Below, in pieces: positions 18,601 through 26,950 of a stretch of DNA of 64,000 bases (its first letter is position 1; each line of letters begins with the position of its first letter). The translations under genes and the position numbers were made by a program. The stretch is taken from positions 1 through 64,000 of the forward strand of contig CAZUAH010000006.1 of NCBI GenBank assembly GCA_964617665.1. Direction: 5' to 3'. This DNA comes from JADHUC01 sp964617665 (GTDB taxonomy: Bacteria > Planctomycetota > Planctomycetia > Pirellulales > Pirellulaceae). Under the pieces are notes generated by a model, which was not told where the DNA came from, searched no databases, and worked only from the letters and a program-made list of their open reading frames with translations.

Positions 18601-20145
18601 CTATCGCCCCAGGAATGTCCCACCGGTCAAATGGGCAACCGTGCGTAGGAACGTCGAAAGTTCCTTGTCAAAATAGTCTCCCAGTCCGATCGCGTTGATC
18701 GGGATCTTCGAGTGCCGCTGGCAGAGTGCGTAGATCTGTTGGGCCGCTTCTGCATTGAACTCGTTTCTACCCGCGTACGTGGGAGCACCGTCGGAAAAGA
18801 GGATAATCGTGTCAAGGTCCGCGTACCCGTAGGCCTTTTGCATAGCGGCCAGTGTATTGGTCCAACCTGTGGGCTGGACCGATCGAAGGTGATTCATCAG
18901 CCGGATTCGGTTCGCATCGCCATTGGGGCCGCTGACGCGGAGCATCGACCCGTCGGCGGGAAAGGCCTTCGCCTCGTCAGAAAACACGATCAACACGCAT
19001 TCGTCCACGTTCAAATGGTCCAGCCAGGTGGAGGCGATTCGCTGGACTTCCTCCCACCGCCCATCTTGGCCCATGCTGCCAGAAGAGTCGAATAGAATGG
19101 CGACACGCCGCAAGCCGCCTCGCAGTCCGACCAGTTCCCGGTTGACGCTCTTCTCCCGCGAGAGGCTCTGACTGAGTTGTTGCTGGGACTCCTTCAAGTC
19201 GTCCAATGCGTTGGCCAGTTGCACCTTTAGAGCGTCGACCTGCAACTGCAGCATCTGCTTGTTTTCGTTGATTCCCTTTACATAGTCCGCGGCACGCTGC
19301 AGCCGCCCCAAGTAGTCTTCGGCTCGCTCGCTCGCCTCTTGGGCCCTGGCCCTGGTATCCTGTAGTTCTTTCGCCGAAACGGCTTGGTCGGCCTTGTTCC
19401 GCTCCAGGGCCCGCGCCAGCAGGCTTTTCAGACTTTCCATCTCCGACTGACTGGACTTCTTGAGCTCCTCCATGGTTTCTGCGTTGTCACCCAATTGCTG
19501 CTCCAGACGCGCCACCCGATCGTTCAGCGCTTTGGCCTTCTCGTCAAGCAGGTCGCGTTCCTTCTTCATGTCGTCCAACTGCGACAGCCGCTCTTTCAGC
19601 TTGGCCGACAGGTCGGCAAGGTCTTCGTCCAACTGGGCTTTGACTTCAGTCAGGTCCTTCTTCTGTTCCGTGAGTTTGCTCTTTTCCAGGTTCAATGCGT
19701 CGAGCGTCATGCTCAGATTCTGCACATCGCTCCGCGTTTGCGTCAGCTTCTCGTCCAATTCCTTTTGAACGTTCTCCAGATCATCGCGTTCCTTCTTAGT
19801 TGCGGCCAATTCCAGTTCGGTCTTCTTCAGTTGCTCCGAGGTCTCGCTCAGTACTTGGATCGTATCCTCCAACCTTTGGCTTGTGTCCTCCAGTTCGCGA
19901 CGCTTCTGCTCCAATTCGCTCTTTTCTTTGTCGAGTTCCTCTTTCTTGTCCGTCAACTCACTGGCAAGCGTCGCTTTGTCGCCCTCCAACTGAACGTTTC
20001 GCTTGGACCCCTTGATAACGTTCGCCTGCAGAAAGACCGCGATCACGACGACCAAGACCACAGTGAACAGGGTTACGTCATTACTGGAGATCCAACCAGC
20101 CAAGCCTGCCTCACCGCCAGGGCTTGTTGCTTTTTCCAGTTGCAT
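18601..20145 (-). CDS. One-TM, coiled-coil, C-terminal vWA-domain protein (MotB/ExbD-like topology)
   Basis: The 514-residue protein has a short cytoplasmic N-terminus and a TM helix (about 24-42) that opens with an aspartate in the setting SSNDVTLFTVVLVVVI. D23 sits where MotB, ExbD, TolR and ZorB carry their ion-binding aspartate. A very long heptad-rich coiled coil follows (about 50-330). A vWA domain ends the protein, with a complete MIDAS: DSSGS (D353-S357), a conserved threonine in GWTNT and SDGAP (about D451). ATG 20145 has GGAGG with a 6-nt spacer; a GTG at 20163 lacks one. It starts 24 nt after the MotA-like gene, so the two form an operon. The D23 role is an inference from position. 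An OmpA/peptidoglycan-binding domain is absent. Confidence 0.82.
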   Translation of the reverse strand: MQLEKATSPGGEAGLAGWISSNDVTLFTVVLVVVIAVFLQANVIKGSKRNVQLEGDKATLASELTDKKEELDKEKSELEQKRRELEDTSQRLEDTIQVLSETSEQLKKTELELAATKKERDDLENVQKELDEKLTQTRSDVQNLSMTLDALNLEKSKLTEQKKDLTEVKAQLDEDLADLSAKLKERLSQLDDMKKERDLLDEKAKALNDRVARLEQQLGDNAETMEELKKSSQSEMESLKSLLARALERNKADQAVSAKELQDTRARAQEASERAEDYLGRLQRAADYVKGINENKQMLQLQVDALKVQLANALDDLKESQQQLSQSLSREKSVNRELVGLRGGLRRVAILFDSSGSMGQDGRWEEVQRIASTWLDHLNVDECVLIVFSDEAKAFPADGSMLRVSGPNGDANRIRLMNHLRSVQPTGWTNTLAAMQKAYGYADLDTIILFSDGAPTYAGRNEFNAEAAQQIYALCQRHSKIPINAIGLGDYFDKELSTFLRTVAHLTGGTFLGR

Positions 20146-20169
20146 ACTTTGCCTCCCTCGCACCCGTCC

Positions 20170-22095
20170 TTATGTGTCACTTGGCGTCTCATGTCGACCA
20201 CGGAACCACGACTTCAGGCCGCCCTTCGAGTTTGTCATCGCTTGCTGCCGCTGAGCTTCCGCGACATCCTCCAGGACCTTGCGGATGTTCTCGGGCAGCG
20301 CGGCAATCGACTCGGCCACTGTCGCGGCCTGAGACAGAGCCTGCGACAGATGTTCGATGTCTTGTCGCACATTGGCGAAATCTTGAATTGCTTCGACCGT
20401 GCCTGCCAGATTCGCGAGAGTCGTATCCATCTTGGTCAGACGCTTGGTCACGGGGTCAAGCCCTTGCTCGACGAAAGCCGTCAATTGTTGGGCCGAACCC
20501 GAGAAGGAATCGGCGGCCGTTTGCATCGAGCGTTGCGACGGCGCCACGTCGTTCTCCATCGACTGACGCAGCGCAGCTCCCGTCTCGGCAAGCTGTTCGA
20601 TGGCCTGCCGTAGCGACCCGCCGGTCGCTTCCAGTTCGCGGCCCAATTCCGTGTGCAGCTTCAATAGGCCCTCAACCGCCGAGCCACCTTGCGTGAGACC
20701 ATCAGCCGATTTCTGCAATCCGTCGACCGATTCCGCAAGTCTGTCGGCGTTTTCGCGATGCTGATCGGCAGCGGCTTGGAAGTTGTTCTGAACGACGTCG
20801 GAGAATGCGTCCGCCGAACCGGCGAATTTGGCAACTGCTTCAGATGCTTCGGGGGCCAGTGAAGTCATCTTCTCGATCGACGCGATCACTTCTGAGTGCA
20901 AGTTATCCAATCGTTCCAATAGCCCGTCGGCCTGTCCGCCGAATTTCGATATGGCCGCCAGAAATCCCTCGTGCGCGGGCAACACTTGTTTCTGCAGCGA
21001 TCGGTTCAGGTTTTTGAACGCATTTGTGTGGGCGTTGACGGTCTCTTGCAGGTCGCCGCTGCTGATCTTCAACTGCATCGTGCTTTCGTTGATTCGGCCG
21101 ACCGATTCGGCGATGCCTTCGATGGATCCTTGATGCGTCTTGGCAGCTTGGACGAATTGCCCCTCGACAGCTCTGCTGAATGCCGACACAGACACGTCTA
21201 ACCCCAGCACTGCCCGCTCGCCCACGGGAACCAACGATCCGAGCGTATCGACTGCGGCCTTTGCCGTATCGGTCAACTCGGCCAGGGTACCCGGCAACTC
21301 GCCAAGTTCCTGGCCAAACGCCTCGTACGTCTGCTGGAACGTGTCGGACGATTGATAGATATTCGCGATGCTCTTGCGCAACGCCTTGGCATTTTCCTCT
21401 TGTTGCATGGACGATTTCAAAACGGCCTTGGACATGCGCTGCATAGCGGTAATCGCCTTGACGGTTGCCGCTTGGACATCCAGCCCCAGGTCACGCCAGA
21501 TTGCTGCATCGAACCACGTTCTCGCAGCATCTCGTACCGCCTCGACTCGGACACCCACCAGATGCAGCAGCCACTGGTTGATGAACGCCAATGCAGCACC
21601 GATTCCGACGCCGGCCACTAGCGGGGTGACCATGTACAGGATGTCGCTCATGGCCAAGTCTTCTGTCATCTGCTCGGATTCAGGCAACAGAAGAAGGAAA
21701 CCGACCACCGTAATGATCACGCCCATCAGAGGCGCCATGACGCCCGCCCTCTGCAGGAGCAGATAATTGCCGTCGGCGCCAATTTGCGTGTCCAATTCTT
21801 TCAGGACGTCGTCCCGAGTGTAATTGGCGGGCGCTGCGGAATCGCGCGGGAAATTCTCGTCGACCCACTTCAGCCAAGGAATGTCGCCAACGAATGCTTC
21901 GATTTCCCGGCCATCGCCCTCGCCATCCATGTCACTGATCAGTTTGCTCAACTCTCGCTTGTGCCGCTTCATGCGAAACCCAAAACGCATGCACGTATAG
22001 AGCTGCAGCAGCAAGAAGGCCAAGCCAATCATGCCTGCGACAAAAAACTCGCCCGGCATTCCCAATATCGTCGGTAACTTCGCAAAAATCGTCAC
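20170..22095 (-). CDS. MotA/TolQ/ExbB-type proton-channel protein with long helical tail
   Basis: The 641-residue protein has three predicted TM helices (about 17-36, 118-137, 153-175). The segment QRAGVMAPLMGVIITVVGFLL followed by MVTPLVAGVGIGAALAFINQ matches the MotA/ExbB channel core. A tail of about 440 residues, rich in Ala, Gln and Glu heptads, follows; it should be cytoplasmic and helical. Length and plan resemble ZorA of Zorya defence systems, but the sequence cannot be called ZorA by eye. GTG 22095 is used as start (GAGG 6 nt upstream). The next gene, 24 nt downstream, encodes the matching one-TM vWA protein, so a 5:2-type ion-driven complex is inferred. What it drives is unknown. 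Confidence 0.82.
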   Translation of the reverse strand: MTIFAKLPTILGMPGEFFVAGMIGLAFLLLQLYTCMRFGFRMKRHKRELSKLISDMDGEGDGREIEAFVGDIPWLKWVDENFPRDSAAPANYTRDDVLKELDTQIGADGNYLLLQRAGVMAPLMGVIITVVGFLLLLPESEQMTEDLAMSDILYMVTPLVAGVGIGAALAFINQWLLHLVGVRVEAVRDAARTWFDAAIWRDLGLDVQAATVKAITAMQRMSKAVLKSSMQQEENAKALRKSIANIYQSSDTFQQTYEAFGQELGELPGTLAELTDTAKAAVDTLGSLVPVGERAVLGLDVSVSAFSRAVEGQFVQAAKTHQGSIEGIAESVGRINESTMQLKISSGDLQETVNAHTNAFKNLNRSLQKQVLPAHEGFLAAISKFGGQADGLLERLDNLHSEVIASIEKMTSLAPEASEAVAKFAGSADAFSDVVQNNFQAAADQHRENADRLAESVDGLQKSADGLTQGGSAVEGLLKLHTELGRELEATGGSLRQAIEQLAETGAALRQSMENDVAPSQRSMQTAADSFSGSAQQLTAFVEQGLDPVTKRLTKMDTTLANLAGTVEAIQDFANVRQDIEHLSQALSQAATVAESIAALPENIRKVLEDVAEAQRQQAMTNSKGGLKSWFRGRHETPSDT

Positions 22096-22268
22096 ATTGT
22101 GCCTCGTCTACGATGCGCAGATAGACCGGGCGGAGAGAGGTACCTAGGCCAAGATGATCGCTCAACAACCGCCGCCCCTGTCACCATTCTAGTATAACAA
22201 GACGATGGCAGCAGTTTACGGGCATGGCAGAACATAACCACGGATTCGCTGGCGACACGTCACTTTAT

Positions 22269-25200
22269 TTACGTACCGTCGCCCGCACGCGGCAATTCCT
22301 TGGCATTTGCGGCAATCTCTTTCGCTGACAAGGCTCGCTGGTAGAACTTCACACCCGATATGAGGCCTTTCACCTGATAGTCAGGGGAAACACGCGCGTA
22401 CTGACCGATGTGCAATGGACCGCTCCACGGCGTGCGATTGGGGACGCACGGAACGTCAGCCACCAGACGACCGCTCTGATACAATCGCGATCGACGTCCA
22501 TCGAAAGTACAAACCAGATGCACCCAAGCGTTCGCGATGGCTCTGCCACCATCGCAACTCACGCCTCCTACGTGCCATCGCCATCGCCCCCCGTAGTACT
22601 GCAGAAACCAACCGGTTCGCATGTACTCGCCGCAAGCCATGACGACCGGCATCTTCGCGGGATCGTCGATGCGAACCCAGCACTCGATCGTCAAGGCATG
22701 TCGGATGTCGAATTCCCGTTGATGACCAAACGCGACGTAACCGCCCTCGCCAAGTGTCAACACTCCGTCCACCACAGCGGCGTTGCCACGGACTTGTCCC
22801 TTGATCGTCCGACCGTCAAGCATTCGGCCTGCGGTGTCTTCGGCCATCGGCGCAGCGAATACCGGATCGCGGATGAGCGGTAGCGGCACGGCAGTCGCGG
22901 TCGGCGATTCGTCGCTGACTTGTCCTCGCCGGTCGACGGAACGCACTGTGTACACATACTCAGTGTCCGGTTCCACCGACAAATCGAAGAAGGTCGCGCT
23001 GGCAATGGGTTCTTCAGTCAGTTGTTGGATTTCGTCATTGCCCGCCTGTTTGCGGAAGACGGAATATCGCACATTGGGCTGCACCGCGGCATTCCACGTC
23101 AATCCGACTTCTCCAGGAGCTGATTTGGCTGAAAGACCTGCGGGCGGATCAGGTGGCTGCGGTCGCGGGATGTTGACGACGGCGAAGGACGGCTCGCCTT
23201 TCTGCGTGTCTTTGGTAATCACCAATGCATAGACTTGCTTGCCTGACGCAGCTGACGTGTCCACGTATCGGCCGGCTGTTGTCAAACCGAGGTGCGTGGC
23301 TTGGTCTGGCGCGAACCGGGCTGAATCGTGGCGGTGCAATTCGTATTGGAAACCAATCGTCTCGGTCGTTCGTGGCCATGACAATTCGACCGTTCCGTCT
23401 GCTGCTGCGGTCGCCGAAAGCTGTGGCGAGTCGAGCGGCAGGGGCGGCAAGACCTGCATTCGGCACTCCCCGCCCACGATCTCTGCACCAGGCATGTCAA
23501 CACGAGGTTGAGCCAGCACTTCGGCTCGTATGCGTCGGATGATCTCAAGCATCTCGCGGTAGTGCGAATCGTTGGTTGGAAGCAGTGACACGTGTTCCTC
23601 GCCGCTGTCGTCCCATTCCGGCTGCCGGCTCGCGACGACTATGTCGGGCGGTTGCACACGTTGCGTCACCAGCGGATACCCGGCCCGTGCCTTGCGATCG
23701 CGACACATGGCCAGCCCCAATCCTCCGTCCGACTTGGCCATCGGCGCTCGGAGAATCCGGCTCCACTTGGGCCGTTCGAGGTTTACCCAATCGTTGCCGA
23801 TGTGCCCGGACGCGTGACACTGGGCGCATCCGGCTTGTTGCATAACGGCCGTCAGCGGCCCCGCGATGTTCAATAATGCATTGGCGGTCGCGTGGGGCGT
23901 GTAATCCCAACTTCCGTAGTAATTGCTGTTGGTGTCCATCCAGGCGAGTACCAGATCCACCTCAGCTCGGCTCATCTCCTCGATCCGGCCCTCATGTCCT
24001 GACAACAGCAGGTCGGCCAGCGGCGCGCCGCCCGAACCGATCGTCCGCGGAGGCTGCAATTCGGACGTATGCACGCTGGAGTTGTGGCAGTTCAGAAAGC
24101 CGGTCAGACAGTTCTTGATCAGTGTCTCGTAGCTGATATTGAATGCCCATGTCCAGCCACCCGTGAGATCCATGCCTTTGGCGATGTCCTCTTCGCCACC
24201 GTGGCATCGAACGCAATGGCGATCGAAGATCGGCTGAACCATCGTCGCGTAGTCAATGAACCCGCTTCCCCATGACTCCGCCTGTGGTGTGGCTGGACCA
24301 TCCGCCATCGCCAGCGGCAGGTTGTCGGGGCGAACCGGAGCCGAATACTTGTGTTCGTGACAGCCGATGCACGATCGGGTTACGCCTGGAGTGGCTTTCA
24401 CGAAACTGCGCATGCGCTGAACCTCACGATTCTGCTCGTCCAATGCCTCGAAGTACAGAGCCCTGCCAGCCGGCGCTTCGAAGTAGGCCGAACCATCTTC
24501 GTGCACCGGCACCGTGCCAAGAATGTTCTTCACCACGTAGGCGCCTTGCCACGAAACCAGAAACGCCTGATTCCACCATCGACCGCCGGGCGGCGGACCG
24601 CTGGTCCGCGCCGTCTCCTCGACGATGCGCAGGCGTTTGATCGCGCCTCGCTCCACGCCCGTCAGCCCTTGATAGACATCGGTTACCAGGAATCGTCCAG
24701 TCTGTTCGGGACCGCAAGATGGCGGAACGACTGGAGGCTTGGGACGCGGCTTGATCGACGTGGGCGAGTAACACGAGATCTCGGGATCGGCGTAGACCAA
24801 CTCACGACGACCATCGCGATGGATGATCTGGATCTTGGCGTTATCTTCGGCATTGTTGCTGATCAGCATCACCTCTTCGGACAAGGGCCACGGGTCGCAT
24901 GGGCCGCGTTTCAGCCCTTGGTCCATTTCCGTCGGATACTCCGGAGTGAAATTGGTGATGGCGCCCAGGTCGTTCTTTCCCCTGTGCGGGTCGATGGTCA
25001 CGATCGCCCCTACCGCCTGACCGTTGTGCGGCGTGAGACAAGCCGCGATCAAATGGGATCCGGGCACGGCCCGCGCATCAAGGACTGCTGTGGGTTTGGC
25101 CAGATTGTTGGCGAACAGAGCCTCTTCCATCCGACCGTCGGGTGCGATCGTCCATAGGCTCTGCATGTAAAGGGCCGTCTTGTCCACATACTCCCAGCGG

Positions 25201-25928
25201 CCAAACAGAATCCGGCCATCGTGCAGCACGGCCGGATCGAATTCATTGACGTTGTTCACCGAGATGCTTTGGATGTTCTTGCCGTCGCCATCCATTACGT
25301 GCAGCGTATCGACGCCCGAATTGAAGCAAGGCACCAGGGCTCGCGGACGCGTCGACGTGAAGACGATCCGTCCATCCGGCAAGTAGGCCGGCGTGATATC
25401 GTGATGTCCTTTGCCGGTGCGATTCTCTTGCGGCGGGCAGGGACAGTCCTCATCGGGATTCGTCAGTCGCCGCAGGCCTTGTCCATCAAGCCCAATCTCG
25501 TAGATACACGTGTGGCCGTCCTGACTGCCCTTGAAAGCGAACAGCACCTGTTTCGCGTCCCACGACAATTCGGCGTCGCGGTACACACCTTCGCCCAGCG
25601 TTTCGTTAGTCGTTGGATCAATGACGGTACGAATCCGGTGCTTCTCTGGCGAATCCCATGGATTCTCTAAAACATAAATGCCGCCACCAGGACGCCATGT
25701 GATGTAGTCGTCGTAGATATGGCCAGCGAAATACGCATGCCGTTTGACGAAAAGCATCGGCGCATCCAGAAGCGGTTTTAGGCTGCCCGGTTCACCGGTA
25801 TCCGCGGCTGCGGTCGAGGCATTCGGCTCGCCGCCGAGCGCTGGGGTTACCCACAGCAAGCCGATAAATAGAAGCGTGGAGAAAAGGAAGACGGGACAAC
25901 GAACACTGAACCTGGCTGGAACAAGCAT
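22269..25928 (-). CDS. Secreted multihaem HzsA-like protein with PD40 propeller, FN3 and LamG domains
   Basis: The 1219-residue protein has a Sec signal peptide (about 10-33). A TolB/PD40-type propeller (about 60-400) shows the repeated DGRIxFxSTR and LHDGRILFGRWEYVD signatures, and a cytochrome part follows. Three CxxCH haem sites are visible: CIGCH (about 519), CVRCH (about 570) and CAQCH (about 700). The propeller-plus-haem core matches the hydrazine synthase alpha-subunit superfamily found across non-anammox planctomycetes. Unlike its two paralogues here, it adds two FN3-like modules (about 835-1015) and a LamG/concanavalin-like domain (about 1030-1205), usual for binding glycans. ATG 25928 has AGGAGG with a 5-nt spacer. 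A role in extracellular redox chemistry on polymers is possible; hydrazine synthesis is not implied. Confidence 0.8.
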   Translation of the reverse strand: MLVPARFSVRCPVFLFSTLLFIGLLWVTPALGGEPNASTAAADTGEPGSLKPLLDAPMLFVKRHAYFAGHIYDDYITWRPGGGIYVLENPWDSPEKHRIRTVIDPTTNETLGEGVYRDAELSWDAKQVLFAFKGSQDGHTCIYEIGLDGQGLRRLTNPDEDCPCPPQENRTGKGHHDITPAYLPDGRIVFTSTRPRALVPCFNSGVDTLHVMDGDGKNIQSISVNNVNEFDPAVLHDGRILFGRWEYVDKTALYMQSLWTIAPDGRMEEALFANNLAKPTAVLDARAVPGSHLIAACLTPHNGQAVGAIVTIDPHRGKNDLGAITNFTPEYPTEMDQGLKRGPCDPWPLSEEVMLISNNAEDNAKIQIIHRDGRRELVYADPEISCYSPTSIKPRPKPPVVPPSCGPEQTGRFLVTDVYQGLTGVERGAIKRLRIVEETARTSGPPPGGRWWNQAFLVSWQGAYVVKNILGTVPVHEDGSAYFEAPAGRALYFEALDEQNREVQRMRSFVKATPGVTRSCIGCHEHKYSAPVRPDNLPLAMADGPATPQAESWGSGFIDYATMVQPIFDRHCVRCHGGEEDIAKGMDLTGGWTWAFNISYETLIKNCLTGFLNCHNSSVHTSELQPPRTIGSGGAPLADLLLSGHEGRIEEMSRAEVDLVLAWMDTNSNYYGSWDYTPHATANALLNIAGPLTAVMQQAGCAQCHASGHIGNDWVNLERPKWSRILRAPMAKSDGGLGLAMCRDRKARAGYPLVTQRVQPPDIVVASRQPEWDDSGEEHVSLLPTNDSHYREMLEIIRRIRAEVLAQPRVDMPGAEIVGGECRMQVLPPLPLDSPQLSATAAADGTVELSWPRTTETIGFQYELHRHDSARFAPDQATHLGLTTAGRYVDTSAASGKQVYALVITKDTQKGEPSFAVVNIPRPQPPDPPAGLSAKSAPGEVGLTWNAAVQPNVRYSVFRKQAGNDEIQQLTEEPIASATFFDLSVEPDTEYVYTVRSVDRRGQVSDESPTATAVPLPLIRDPVFAAPMAEDTAGRMLDGRTIKGQVRGNAAVVDGVLTLGEGGYVAFGHQREFDIRHALTIECWVRIDDPAKMPVVMACGEYMRTGWFLQYYGGRWRWHVGGVSCDGGRAIANAWVHLVCTFDGRRSRLYQSGRLVADVPCVPNRTPWSGPLHIGQYARVSPDYQVKGLISGVKFYQRALSAKEIAANAKELPRAGDGT

Positions 25929-26040
25929 TGATTCCTCCTGATAGTCGGCCGAAGGGGCTCATCCTGACGGACTAACGAGCTTGGATTCTGTCCGATTCTA
26001 ACGTTGCGCGACCTTGGGCCACAACACAAAACAACCCGAA

Positions 26041-26077
26041 GCGTCGGCAAGGGCTCTTTCGATTCCCTCGCTGACGC
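26041..26077. repeat. REP-like palindrome (GCGTC...GACGC)
   Basis: Arms GCGTCGGCAAGGG (26041-26053) and CCCTCGCTGACGC (26065-26077) pair at 11 of 13 positions around an 11-nt loop. This GAAGCGTC-type element is of a kind often dispersed in planctomycete intergenic DNA. It lies between the HzsA-like gene's promoter side and the RidA remnant. Confidence 0.6.
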
Positions 26078-26130
26078 TCCGCGTTGCTGTGAATCTCACC
26101 AACAAAGCACCGAATTCACCGACAAGCGGT

Positions 26131-26820
26131 CTACTTGGGCGGTTCCGCCGCAACCTGTTTGCCGTTGCAGGAGTCCTTCGGAAGGATGGCGATCGCTTCC
26201 AGTTCACAAAGCAATTCCGGACGGCAAACACCCGTCTCGACCAGCGTGTTGGGCACGTGGCGGATGCCCCAGTCTTTCAGGATCGACTCGTACATCTCAA
26301 GGTACTCGGCACGCTTCAGGAACGTTGCGATCTGTGTGATGTCTTCAAAACTCGATCCCTGAGCGGCAAGCAGCTCCTTCACGTTCAACAACATACGCTC
26401 GATCTGTTTGTACGGATCGTCCAGGTGGACCGTCGCACCTTTCTCGTCCACACTCGCCGTACCTGAGATGTGCAGAATCACTTTGTCTGGGAAATCCAGC
26501 TTCATGCCACGCGAGAACGCCGAGCCGTATTCGTCCGCTTCGTTCAACGTCGGCGTATACATGCGTTCGATGTTCACACCGTCGGTATCCAGCAACGCGT
26601 ACAGGTCCATTCCAACCAGCGCCGTTTGCGGATTCAGAATAGCCTGGATGCCGGTGCTGGCTGGCAGTAGCGTGACGCCTTCCACCTCGAAGAAAGCGTT
26701 GCGCGACAGATTGAATTCCGCATAGGTACGTGGACTATCTTGCTGTGAATCGTCAGGCTGACGAGCAACTCGTCCTTGGCGGCACCGATGGTCTTGAGCT
26801 GGATACGATAGACGACCGGT
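26131..26820 (-). pseudogene. C-terminal half of a RidA-superfamily protein, 5' truncated
   Basis: The open frame runs from a TGA at 26821-26823 to 26131. No ATG or other convincing start is present before the conserved part; the first usable codon is a GTG at 26685 inside a conserved beta-strand. The readable protein starts at TYAEFNLSRNAFFEVEG and continues with LLPASTGIQ, LHISGTASVDEKG and GVCRPELLCELEAIAIL. These align with the C-terminal half of the intact 455-residue paralogue at 26951-28318 (VVPASTGIG, FISGTASI, DVCRRDLLVELEGIAF). The frame before residue TYAEF does not resemble RidA. The fragment fits as the missing back half of the truncated gene at 28374-29186. It may still be expressed from GTG 26685, giving a 184-residue single-domain protein. 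Confidence 0.7.
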
Positions 26821-26950
26821 TCAAATCTGCGATTGCCCCATATGCGACTAAGCAGTGCTTGGAAGCAAATGCGCGGCTGGCAACGCTGAATCTTAGGAAA
26901 ACGCACCCGCTGCCATCATTTCAAACGTGCAAACAATCTGTCAACTCCGT

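Noticed and set aside
19384..20613. 409-residue frame antisense to the coiled-coil vWA and MotA-like genes
   Set aside because: Leu/Gln/Arg-rich mirror of heptad-repeat codons; crosses two real genes.
18601..22095. Calling the MotA/vWA pair a Zorya defence system
   Set aside because: Topology is similar, but the second protein lacks the OmpA-type domain of ZorB and no ZorC/ZorD or other defence gene is nearby.
22269..25928. Calling the HzsA-like proteins hydrazine synthase
   Set aside because: No beta/gamma subunits or other anammox genes are present; the superfamily is widespread in non-anammox planctomycetes.
26634..26906. 90-residue frame overlapping the 5' end of the RidA back half
   Set aside because: Different frame from the conserved RidA part, no similarity to the missing middle region; likely chance.
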